DNA of 64,000 bases from Adiantum capillus-veneris. Its lineage: Eukaryota; Streptophyta; Polypodiopsida; Polypodiales; Pteridaceae. Shown here one piece after another: positions 55,655 through 64,000 of this stretch (the stretch's first letter is position 1; the number at the start of each line of letters is the position of its first letter). Both the position numbers and the translations under genes were made by a program. The DNA is taken from contig CM043961.1 of assembly GCA_014529385.2 (NCBI GenBank), forward strand, positions 10,776,478-10,840,477. Direction: 5' to 3'. The notes under the pieces are model-generated. The model saw only the letters and a program-made list of their open reading frames with translations, did no database searches and was not told where the DNA came from.

Positions 55655-56547
55655 GGTGTTAGTCCCAAAGCTTCAAGTAATATTCTCTGTGGTCTAAGCA
55701 TCTTAGCTATTCTAGGTACTGCTCAAGCTGGAAGAGTTGAGCATATTTACGTTGTGTCGCTCATGCTGGTATATGTGAGCAAAAGAGTCGAAGTCTAAGT
55801 ACTTAAGTCTGGTGAAGTGAAGGAGAAGGCACTCACGTACTGAGCACAGTGAGATACGAGTGGAGAAACTCTACATCGAAAACCCTTCTTGGAATGGTGG
55901 AAGCTATTGAGACATCTTTTGATGTCACATGTGCTATATTTATTCCTCGAAACACCCATCATCTCCTTCTGTCACATTGCATGCTTTTGTTGACAAATTT
56001 CTCGTATGCATATAGAGTGTCCCATAATTGGCACTTGCATCAGGCACTCTTTCCGTGTTTCACCCAAGCACTCACCTTTCATGAACATGTACTTCACGTT
56101 CAACTGCTCAACTCCAATAAGAGGGTATACCAAAGGCATTTTTTTCCCACCGGGTTTTTTCTCTTTGGTCATCCAGGTTTTAGACCCTAATCTAAAGACA
56201 CCTATCACCATCCTATTGTACATATTCCTTCTACATCAACAATAAGGAAATGCTACTCAAATCAATTGACAAATGAATTGGAGCACCAATTTCAGATCAT
56301 AGCATACTTCTCCTCAATGGCGAGTCGAAGAATGACCTACAATGACAAAGCTGCAGACAACACTAACAACATGATTGCACAGAACAAAGAAGTCACCAAT
56401 GAAGAAGAGCAGACATAAAAGTAATCAGAGGATCTCAAAAGATGAATGGTTATGATGATAGATGTCCGCTCTAATGGATCATAGTTCTTGTTGTGGTTCG
56501 ACAAAGATACAAGCAGTGCAACAGATGAAGCCAAAACAATAGCAAAG
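55655..56547 (-). other. Family Z interior, possible second captured fragment
   Basis: Minus-strand frames at 56534-56337 (LERTSIIITIHLLRSSDYFY, then a hydrophobic stretch) and 56223-55972 (KPGGKKMPLVYPLIGVEQLN) read like eukaryotic protein but match nothing I recognise. They may belong to a captured host gene in antisense. Confidence 0.25.
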
Positions 56548-56578
56548 TGTTGACCGCTGGGTCAACATCACAACATAA
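56548..56578 (+). repeat. Internal copy of the LTR start
   Basis: TGTTGACCGCTGGGTCAACA and following bases match the first ~30 bp of the family Z LTR with two or three differences, directly in front of the captured helicase fragment. Confidence 0.8.
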
Positions 56579-56960
56579 ATCATACAAAGTTGTCATTGCC
56601 TCACAAGATCAAAAAGCCAATCACTCAATTCTACAGATTGTAGAAGTTGTTTCTGAGAATCACAAATACTTTGAATTGACAGATTTGCTAGAGCAAATAA
56701 TGGATGGAGCTTTCTCTATCCATGATGATAAGAGTCAAGTTAAACGACATTGGGATCTTTTTGAATTTAGATCTGCCAGTAGACCTATAATGATAGAAAC
56801 AGATGCTGCAGCTCGGAGCGTGGATGTGAAAGACATAAAGTTCGTCATCAGTTATGATTTTCCTGAATCATGTGAAGACTATGTACATCGGATTGGACGA
56901 ACAGGACAAGCTACTGCAAAGGCTATAAGTCTATACTTTCTTTCCAACAATAAAACGACA
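56579..56960 (+). pseudogene. Captured DEAD-box RNA helicase fragment (DBP2/DDX5-like C-terminal domain)
   Basis: Translation gives YKVVIASQDQKANHSILQIV, then LLEQIMDG, SIHDDKSQVKRHWDLFEF, RPIMIETDAAARSVDVKDIK and YDFPESCEDYVHRIGRTGQ. These are the helicase C-terminal blocks of DBP2/DDX5-type enzymes: motif V (ATDVAARGLD, here ETDAAARSVD) and motif VI (HRIGRTGR, here HRIGRTGQ). About 30 residues including motif IV are missing between MDG and SIH. The frame is open through to the polypurine tract with no intron, so capture through RNA is likely. The changed motif V and VI residues and the missing ATPase domain mean it cannot be an active helicase. Confidence 0.85.
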
Positions 56961-57014
56961 GCAAAGACCACATCACCATCGACAATCAGGTCATGTCGGG
57001 GACGACATGAACGC

Positions 57015-57026
57015 GGAAGGGGGGAA
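57015..57026 (+). other. Polypurine tract of family Z
   Basis: GGAAGGGGGGAA immediately before the 3' LTR; primes plus-strand DNA synthesis. Confidence 0.88.
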
Positions 57027-57982
57027 TGTTGACCGCTAGGTCAACAACACAACATAACTCAAGTTTCGTATCAAAGTCTTATCTTTTGCGAGTTATGAAA
57101 TGCTGCGGATTATGGCTATGAACGTCATTTGTAATGAGTAGTTATTCTAGTTTCAGAAGCCGGGGTGCAATGGCACTTCCAGATTGTAAATACAAAGCCA
57201 TTTGACCCTTTCAACCCCAATTTTGGTTAAACCTAAGGTAGCCTTAGAATATAAGGTACCTAGGTCATTTTGTAAAAGGACTTTTTATCATAATCAAACT
57301 TAGCACTGCCGTCTACTGTGTGTGAGAGAGAAAGAGAGTGACTGTGAGCTTCATTCTCCCGCTATGCCCGGCTCGCTCAACACATTGGAGATCTGACTGC
57401 ACCATTGCTGTAGGCTCGAGGAGAGCTACGCGACAACACCAAGCATTCCACGCGAGACGAAGCGCACACGCCGACGCATCTACGAGCTATTTGTGGCCGT
57501 AAGTGTATCAAACGATGTCTGTTTTCTGCGTGCTAGTAGTCTATAGAATCGTGGTGACATAAGCTACGCATATGTACTCATAAAGTTCAGTTTCGGGCAC
57601 TTTCAAAATTCGGCTCTGTCATCCTACACGTTTTCTGCAGATGGGTTTAGAGTGAGGGTTTTGAGTGTAGAAGCTTAGGGACAGGTGTATCCTAGTGAGG
57701 GGATGGTGTTCCTTAAGTTTCCTACGAATCTTGCATGATTAGGTGAGCCACCTTACGCATGTGTGTATGTGGCTAGGTGGTGTAGTTGAGGGCAGTGAGG
57801 TTCTTGATTGTGGTTTAGTTGGCCTTCCAGAGTGTTGTATGTGTAGGATGGTCTCAGCTTGACAAGCTTAAGAGATTTCCTCCGTGTGCCTATCGTGTCA
57901 TCTGTGTCCTCGATTGACATTATGTTGATCTAGGTAGTGTTTGCATGCACTTCATGGGTGTGTGAGTCTCTCCCGTCCAACA
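57027..57982 (+). repeat. Family Z 3' LTR
   Basis: 956 bp, same ends as the 5' LTR, followed by the GATAT duplication. Confidence 0.92.
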
Positions 57983-58000
57983 GATATGTTGTTTTTGTAT

Positions 58001-59515
58001 TGTCCAGTGCAAATATGATGCCAGATCAAAAGAAATGTATCATGCGTGCCATTCGTAAAGAATGTATTTTGGCAATCTCATCATGTGCAGCTGATCGCAT
58101 ACAACAAATTAGTGAAAGCGATGTCTACATCAAAGACATCACTAGCGCTATATGGGAGAACACAGAACGCAGGCTATGACTTGAAGTCAATACGAGTTGT
58201 TGAGTCCAGCTGGGATACGAGAATTTGACTCCCACCACAAGGTCAGGACAGTGTTGGGCAATATGAAAGTATGTTGCAAAGACTTAAAGGAAGATATCCC
58301 ACCTGCTTGGGATATGTCAAAATTAGAGCTATGGGATAAATTGTGGGAAGAACAGAAGGTAAAGATGAAGCATGTGAAAGCGCAGGACCAAGCAGCTTTA
58401 CCCAAGATGCGCAAGCAGCTTTGGGAGGTCGATCTGATGCTAGCGGCACCGGCACAATCATGCACACTGCTTTGAATGCAAAGTGCGCTCATCTTGTTGG
58501 CATCCCTCACAAAGCCTTGGTAGAAGGTATGAGGATTGGAGCAAGCTCCTTTGGTGTGTGTACATTGTACACTATCAAAGGCATCTCATTTTTTCCAGAC
58601 CACATTTCATGTGGGAAAATGTTACAAGGGAGGGAGTGAGGCGAAATTTGACAGCTTTCAGACAGAGCAAGGAATGCAAACGCTTCACCCCTCCATTGTA
58701 AGGTGCATTGGGTTTACTACAGAAGCTCCTTGGATCACGATATTCCCATACTACAATGGGGGTAACGTGGGCGACATGATGTGCCGCTTACTGTTGGCTC
58801 ACAGATTGTTCAGACGACATATGCACAAGCTACAACACGGCTGGAGGTCATTGCCTGTAGCAAACAATCCTGTAAGCGAGATAGACACGGTGCAGATCAA
58901 AGCAGTGGTCGAGAAAATGCCGGCAATTTGTCATGCCTTAATCGACGGCGTTGCGGCTGCCCACTCGGCCGGTATAGTGCACAGTGACCTGCACTCGTTC
59001 AACGTAATGTTGGACTTTACTCGTGCCAATAAACCCTGCGTGGATATCATTGATTGGGGTATGATGCTGAGAACACCTGCTCAGCGTGTAGCAAATAATT
59101 ATTTGTCTCCAAGTGCACAGTCGGACGAAGCAGTTTTGAATGTACACAGAGCAGGGAATGCCGAGATGGCTAAGCGACCGTGGATTGCTCCCGAACTATA
59201 CGATCCACGGGTGCGCAGATGCATACACTAAAAGCCAACGACATTTATGCATTGGGCTATCTGTTCGACATGCTGGCAGATTTTTGGAGTGCAACCAGAA
59301 AATTTTATTTTCCAGACGAAGTTTTTCACCACCCGGACGAAGATGTTATGAGAGCTATTCGAATTAAAGTAGATTGTTGGATGAAGTTAAAAGAGCGGGA
59401 CCAAAGAAGGAATGTCTCTGACGTGTTGATATTTTTCAAAGAACATTTAAAGACAAACCCTAACCCTATGCAACGTCCACTTGTTGAACGTGCACCATCA
59501 TTTTATACGATTTAA
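58001..59515 (+). pseudogene. Protein-kinase-like gene with several frameshifts
   Basis: Kinase features appear in order across shifting frames: a glycine-loop-like IGASSFGV (about 58528-58551), LHPSIVRCIGFTTEAPWITI (N-lobe), HALIDGVAAAHSAGIVHSDL then HSFNVML (catalytic loop; HSD in place of HRD), VDIIDWGMM (DFG counterpart DWG), RPWIAPELYDP (APE), and, after a shift at about 59210, LKANDIYALGYLFDMLADFW (subdomain IX, D-x-Y-x-x-G). The C-lobe ends at 59515. Upstream blocks (KKCIMRAIRKECILAISSCA; LGNMKVCCKDLKEDIPPAWD) have no known domain. A pyrimidine-rich CCAG at about 58000 could be an intron acceptor, in which case the LTR element sits in an intron. The frame changes near 58185, 58475, 58600 and 59210 point to a pseudogene or to unrecognised small introns. 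Confidence 0.65.
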
Positions 59516-59791
59516 ACATTTCTATGATATACATGTCTTGTCAAGTGTATTCTTTTTTTTATTGAAGTGTATTATCAATTTATCTGGTTTGAAGTGGTTC
59601 ACCTAATTGAGTCAATTATCTTTAATCATTTCAAATTTGTCATTTAACTGTCAATATTTCAAATTTGCCTTGTGGTTCAATTAGTCGCATTTGAAGTGGT
59701 GGTTTTTAGTGGATTCCGCGCAGTGTCCCAATATATATTTGCCAATGATATTAAATATTTGCCACTCTGTTGACTGCAGCTCTAAGAGAAA
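59516..59791 (+). other. AT-rich spacer
   Basis: Between the kinase-like gene and the next ORF; contains TATATATTTGCC-type sequence. No feature recognised. Confidence 0.4.
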
Positions 59792-60361
59792 ATGGCCGAT
59801 CAAGAACAAGATATTGGCACCCAATCATTTCCTAATGATCAACAACAAGCGGTTGTTAATGCATTTCAGCGCATGAAGTCTCTGGCACACGGCATGTCGG
59901 CACAACAAGCGACGCATACTGCTCATCGACTCTCAAAGTGGGCAAATCCAAACCATATGCAGTGGAAAGAGATCAATAAAGAAGTGACAAAGGACATGAT
60001 CAAGACAATATGGCCATGTGAGGACGCAAAGATCAAGAAAGAAAGGTGGAAGGTTTCGAAGTGCACCCATGATGGTATCAAAGATAACACTGAGAGGATT
60101 TATTTGGAGGTTCATGGCCATCCCATGCACAATGCAGATTGTGCGCTATATTTTGCCAAAATGTTATATGTTCACTTTGTGCAACAGCGACTAGTAGACT
60201 TCTCGTCAAAGGAGACAACTGTTGCCACTCATGATTTAAGGGAGAGTTGGGTCACTTTCACTCGAGATGAGCTGGCATTGATAGTGGAAGGCGCCGACCT
60301 ACAATTAAAGAGAGAGAAGGATATTTACACGACACAGTTGGCAAGAAAGATGCAAAAATAA
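59792..60361 (+). CDS. Unrecognised 189-residue protein
   Basis: ATG at 59792, TAA at 60359-60361, no breaks. Hydrophilic, helical-looking N-terminus (MADQEQDIGTQSFPNDQQQA), then HRLSKWANPNHMQWKEINKE, YLEVHGHPMHNADCALYFAK and a lysine-rich end. No signal peptide, membrane span or zinc site. It lies 276 bp after the kinase-like gene and 47 bp before a RING-like ORF in the same direction. The composition looks like real protein. I do not recognise a family. Confidence 0.55.
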   Translation: MADQEQDIGTQSFPNDQQQAVVNAFQRMKSLAHGMSAQQATHTAHRLSKWANPNHMQWKEINKEVTKDMIKTIWPCEDAKIKKERWKVSKCTHDGIKDNTERIYLEVHGHPMHNADCALYFAKMLYVHFVQQRLVDFSSKETTVATHDLRESWVTFTRDELALIVEGADLQLKREKDIYTTQLARKMQK

Positions 60362-60408
60362 CACGTCTTTCTATAGCCACCCAGACACCGCAACCCCCAC
60401 AAATCCGG

Positions 60409-60825
60409 ATGGAGAAAATCATTCACCGCTTAAGTCAGGACGTTCAAACCCTAACACAGCGAGTGATTCCAACACCTGTACAAGGGACACACATCAACCA
60501 CCTTGTCTTGCATCCAGAGTTGATCCCCTCGTCTACTTCATATGCATCCTCATCTTTCCAATGTCCAGTGCGCTATAAAAATTTTGATGGATGCAGTGGG
60601 TACTATACATTGACATGTGGTCACTATTATCATTTAGTTTGTCTTATTCGTTTGATGCAAAACAATAGTCGATGCGCAATATGTTCACAAGATATTCCAC
60701 AAGGAATATATATTACGTTTGGCATGGAAAACGAATATAAATTCAAGCAAGCACGCCCAGATACCCCTAGCACAATTAGAAATCTGTTTGATGAGCAAGA
60801 TGCTGCTTTAGGGCAACACAATTGA
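60409..60825 (+). CDS. RING-like zinc-finger protein, 138 residues
   Basis: ATG at 60409 and TGA at 60823-60825. From residue 52 a RING-type pattern can be read: CPVRYKNFDGC, then YYTLTCGHYYHLVCLIRL and CAIC, i.e. C-x(n)-C-x(n)-C-x-H-x2-H-x2-C-x(n)-C-x2-C. The first C-x2-C pair is irregular (CPVR with the next Cys ten residues later). RING proteins usually act as ubiquitin ligases; that is inference here. The N-terminus could form a short coiled coil (IIHRLSQDVQTLTQRV). It sits in the same direction as the 189-residue ORF, with the hAT transposase converging from the right. Confidence 0.6.
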   Translation: MEKIIHRLSQDVQTLTQRVIPTPVQGTHINHLVLHPELIPSSTSYASSSFQCPVRYKNFDGCSGYYTLTCGHYYHLVCLIRLMQNNSRCAICSQDIPQGIYITFGMENEYKFKQARPDTPSTIRNLFDEQDAALGQHN

Positions 60826-60956
60826 GATCAACAAACTATGCAATATCATGACAAACTATGTACTATCGAGAATATTTTGTGGTGTAATTACTCAAAACAC
60901 ATTTGAATACAAGGTCTTTACAATGGTTTTTGACATTTACTCATTCTACTCTCAAG

Positions 60957-63163
60957 CTATATTGAATCAGTTGAGTTGTTATCTGGTTCTAAGTCTGAGT
61001 GTTGTGGTTCTCCTTGTAATTCAACCTCCACATCTATTATCAAATTCTCTTCTATTTCGTCTACAGTGCATTGAGATACACCAACATTGAAATCTTCTTC
61101 ATTTTCGTTTTGACAATCATACAACCAGGTTGGCATTTCCTCCTCGTAACCAGCACTTTCGATGTGATTCAGTATCTTTTCGTTGCAATACATATACACT
61201 AATTTCTCTGCTCTGTCTGCTAATAGTCTGTTGCGAATAGTGCTGTGAACATACTTGTACATACTCCAGTTTCTCTCTGAACTTGAATTTGTTGCACATT
61301 GGGCGAGTACTTTCATTGCAAGAGGACGTAAGGTAGAGTAATGCTCTCCACTATTCATCATCCACCACTTCCATGCAGGTTGCTCTTTTGTCATTACCTG
61401 TACAAAATCATTCGCAAAAGGTCCTTCTTTTAATCTAAATGCACTCATTTCTTTGATGCAATCAATTCAGTCCTGAACGTTGGAGTAGAACGTGTTGACC
61501 ACGTGATAGAAATCGCCTACCACCTCCATATTGGACATCAAATCTAAATTCCAACACTCTGGATCGAGCATGTAAGCCACGCTATGGAGTGGACTATGAG
61601 CACTCTTCCACCTTGCATGAAAATACTTAGCCAAAATTTTCCGTTGTTTGCGAGAGAATGGTAATCGCCAGTCCTTATCTACTACAGACTCTTTTAGCTC
61701 TTCAGGATTTTCAAGACTCTGTTGGACTGACCACCATGTCATTCACACTTTGCCCAAGTTTGGCGCCCTTTGATCAAGATTGCGGATCGCGAACATAATG
61801 GGCATCATTACATGGTATGCATCCATTACACTCCTCCACCAAGCAACCTTGTTTACATTGCCACATAGACATGTAATTTTATCTTTCACTGTTTCTTTCT
61901 GCTCAAGCTGCCATTCATCGAAGGCTGCGCAATTGAATGTGTCAATCACAGCACATTTATTACGGAGAAGTGATTCCAAGGTATAAAAGTGTGTGCAGAA
62001 CCGATTTTCAGTAGAAAGTTTCAGCATCACTCACATGCGCATCCTATACAAATCGAGCACTGTCTGTCGTTTCAAGATAAATTTCACAACCTGACGTGCT
62101 GTATCAATTATTTTGGCAAACCATGTGGTTTCTGCGCTAGTGTACCAATGTTTCAGCACCAAGTTCAAGTTGTGCGTATTACAACCATTGGCAAAAATGT
62201 GTGGAGAGCACTTCTTTATTAATTTACTGGCGCTTTTACAATTCTTTGCATTGTCCATCACAACTTGAACGACATGTTCAACACCAATTTCTTTAATTAC
62301 ATCAATCAAGACCTCAGAAATGTATTTGCCACTTTTAATTGCACCAGAACTATCAATCGCCTTTATAAACATTTCTCTCCTTGGACAAACCAGCATTACA
62401 TTGATCAATGGTCTTCTCTGAACATTTGACCAGCCATCACTCACAATTGTACATCCTAAAAGCGAAATATTTCGAAGTATTATTTTGCCAACACGCTCTT
62501 TGACTTCGATGTAACATTTGTCCAAGAAAACATTTCTTATTGTGTGATAAGAAGGAGCTGAAAATCCTGGACCAAACTCACCGATTTTCTTCCAAGCAGC
62601 CTTCCAATGATTGCTGTCTACCATGACCAAAGCACTTCCAATAAAGAATATTGCTTTGGCGAGTGTTATTTGTGCTTCTTCTAGAGACTGCACTCGAATC
62701 TTTGATGTAATGATTTTTGACGCATTTGACAAAGTCCACCTTCATTGTGACATTTAAAAGGAATACTGCGTGGAATTTCCTCTCCTTGTGCAGCTTGCTC
62801 TCCAAGGTTAGTTGGTGTCACTACAAGATCTGCGGAGTTAATATTTGACTCTGGGAACTTTTGATTCAAAGGCACAGAGCTATATATATGTCGTCTCTTC
62901 CCACCCTTTTTGGTGAGCTCTTCTCTCAAACGCTTTGCAACTGCAGGTGCCTGAGAATGTTCACATTTTCTACAATTGTTTTTAGCGCTACCCAGAAAAT
63001 GATCCCTAATACGTGGTGCACCGCCATATTTTGTTGTGTGACAAAATTTACATTGCCACTCCATATATCGGCCGCATATGTTGTGAGCATAATCCCACTC
63101 TTTGCCAGGAGCTTTTTTATTCTTTGGCTTCTTCGTACCACTTGTGCCCACATTTTGCTCCAT
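60957..63163 (-). pseudogene. hAT-superfamily transposase (BED finger, DUF659, dimerisation domain)
   Basis: Start codon at 63163 (MEQNVGTSGTKKPKNKKAPG). A BED-type finger follows: YMEWQCKFCHTTKYGGAPRI then RDHFLGSAKNNCRKC. After a one-base shift near 62735, the DUF659 region: LLGCTIVSDGWSNVQRRPLI, VVMDNAKNCKSASKLIKK. At the C-terminus the hAT dimerisation block: WMMNSGEHYSTLRPLAMKVL, ATNSSSERNWSMYKYVHSTI then RNRLLADRAEKLVY. Three in-frame stops, all TGA (62031-62033, 61743-61745, 61467-61469), and the single shift break it. Terminal inverted repeats and an 8-bp target duplication were not found. The transposase would cut and paste the element; this copy is inactive unless spliced around. 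Confidence 0.88.
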
Positions 63164-64000
63164 TACTTTTAAATTAAAACTGAAGAGAAAAGAACAAGAT
63201 GTTACAAACTGAAAACAATTTTTTTATTTTCAATATATATTATAATTTAAAAACCATTCAATATGAAAGTAACCATGATGCACAATATGAGATTTTCAAT
63301 GCACGCTAGTCAATCCACATATCGATCACCTATATTGTGAGCAACCATACACATTGCAATGTAATCTATACATGGCGTAATAACCATAACAATGCTATGA
63401 ATCTCTCTATGCAATTATTATTATAATGATTATTTATATGTCCACTTTGATTTGCAAACAATAAGACACATCTAATTTCATTTGCTACAAAAAAACAAAC
63501 GAAAGCAATAAAATATATAATTGGTCATTTCATGCACTGATCATCTATCGTAATAAATAATGCAATCTCTATATAAACCAATGCATGAACTAACGCAAAT
63601 AAATCTTCAATATAATCACCCAATTGGGGACTACTTGTACCCAGTGAAGGATTGTAGCCCACCCATGCAACCAATTCAATATATAAAAGCTATTTTAACC
63701 CAATCAAGGATTATAGCTCTTATATTGTAAATCAACTCAAATATAAGACTTCAAGGCTTTATATGCCCGACACACTAGTAGAGGACATCCGACCCTTGAC
63801 TATCGACTCGTCATTTACATATGCTCATCTTCTAAAAGCAATTACAGCCCTCATTTGGACCAATGGCTTCTTCTCAATGAGCATGATTCCCCAAGTTTTC
63901 AGTTGTTTTGGTTTCGTACCTTTATGTCGATAAACGAATAAAATTTTTTTAGAAGTGGTTACCGAATTAAGAATCACATCAGGCCCAAAAAAGGACCCGT
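63164..64000. other. AT-rich stretch right of the hAT gene
   Basis: No ORF of note. It would contain the hAT promoter and its right terminus, but no inverted repeat was recognised. Confidence 0.4.

Larger units (their letters stand above)
52181..57982 (+). mobile_element. Complete LTR retrotransposon with captured host-gene fragment (family Z)
   Basis: Two 956-bp LTRs (52181-53136 and 57027-57982) flanked by GATAT on both sides (52176-52180, 57983-57987). A gypsy-type PBS follows the 5' LTR and a polypurine tract precedes the 3' LTR. The LTRs differ at roughly 25 positions by eye, so the insertion is fairly young. The 3.9-kb interior has no recognisable gag, protease, RT, RNase H or integrase. 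It holds an array of 24-bp palindromes, some short ORFs and a DEAD-box helicase fragment. It is thus non-autonomous, of the LARD type, and must use proteins of another element. Confidence 0.92.

Noticed and set aside
55972-56223. Integrase or RT remnant inside the family Z element
   Set aside because: No catalytic motif could be found on either strand, so the element is described as lacking pol.

Overview
This is nuclear DNA from a land plant with a large, transposon-packed genome. The main evidence is a spliced host gene of the POLLUX/CASTOR (DMI1)-like ion-channel family, together with plant-type L1 LINEs (zf-RVT tail, ORF1 with a CCHC knuckle), Ty3/gypsy and Ty1/copia elements, a hAT transposase of the DUF659 type, and telo-box motifs in a retrotransposon promoter. 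A 12.2-kb intron filled with nested retrotransposons fits a fern, lycophyte or gymnosperm, but the species cannot be named from the sequence.

Layout. 1-6354: L1 and copia debris (a decayed L1 ORF2, two reverse-strand L1 relics, a copia gag with PBS and LTR). 6736-20205: six exons of the minus-strand ion-channel gene. Its large intron (7022-19261) holds a decayed gypsy element, and a second gag-protease-only LTR element (11319-16234) sits inside that gypsy's reverse transcriptase. 20206-26404: L1 ORF1, gypsy scraps, a repeat-rich ORF and a candidate 1.5-kb LTR. 26405-37110: several copies of one LINE family that lacks a poly(A) tail and is bounded by (CT)n tracts, one copy interrupted by a solo LTR. 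38720-43860: a nearly full-length, degenerate minus-strand L1. 45421-49658: an ORF1-only LINE and a LINE with an intact reverse transcriptase. 50462-51606: GC-rich inverted repeats, an array of eight stem-loops and a 49-bp minisatellite. 52181-57982: a complete LTR retrotransposon with a GATAT target-site duplication that carries a captured DEAD-box helicase fragment and an array of 24-bp palindromes. 58001-63163: a kinase-like pseudogene, an unrecognised 189-aa ORF, a RING-like ORF and a convergent hAT transposase.

The two most unusual structures are the stem-loop array (50731-51332), where the loop is conserved and the arms differ but keep pairing through G.U wobbles, and the retrotransposon at 52181-57982 with its captured helicase piece and regularly spaced palindromes. 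Almost all other coding sequence is transposon-derived and broken by stops or frameshifts. The exceptions are the intact LINE RT ORF (47135-49588), the host exons, and the two small ORFs at 59792-60825. All family assignments come from reading motifs by eye; no database search was possible.
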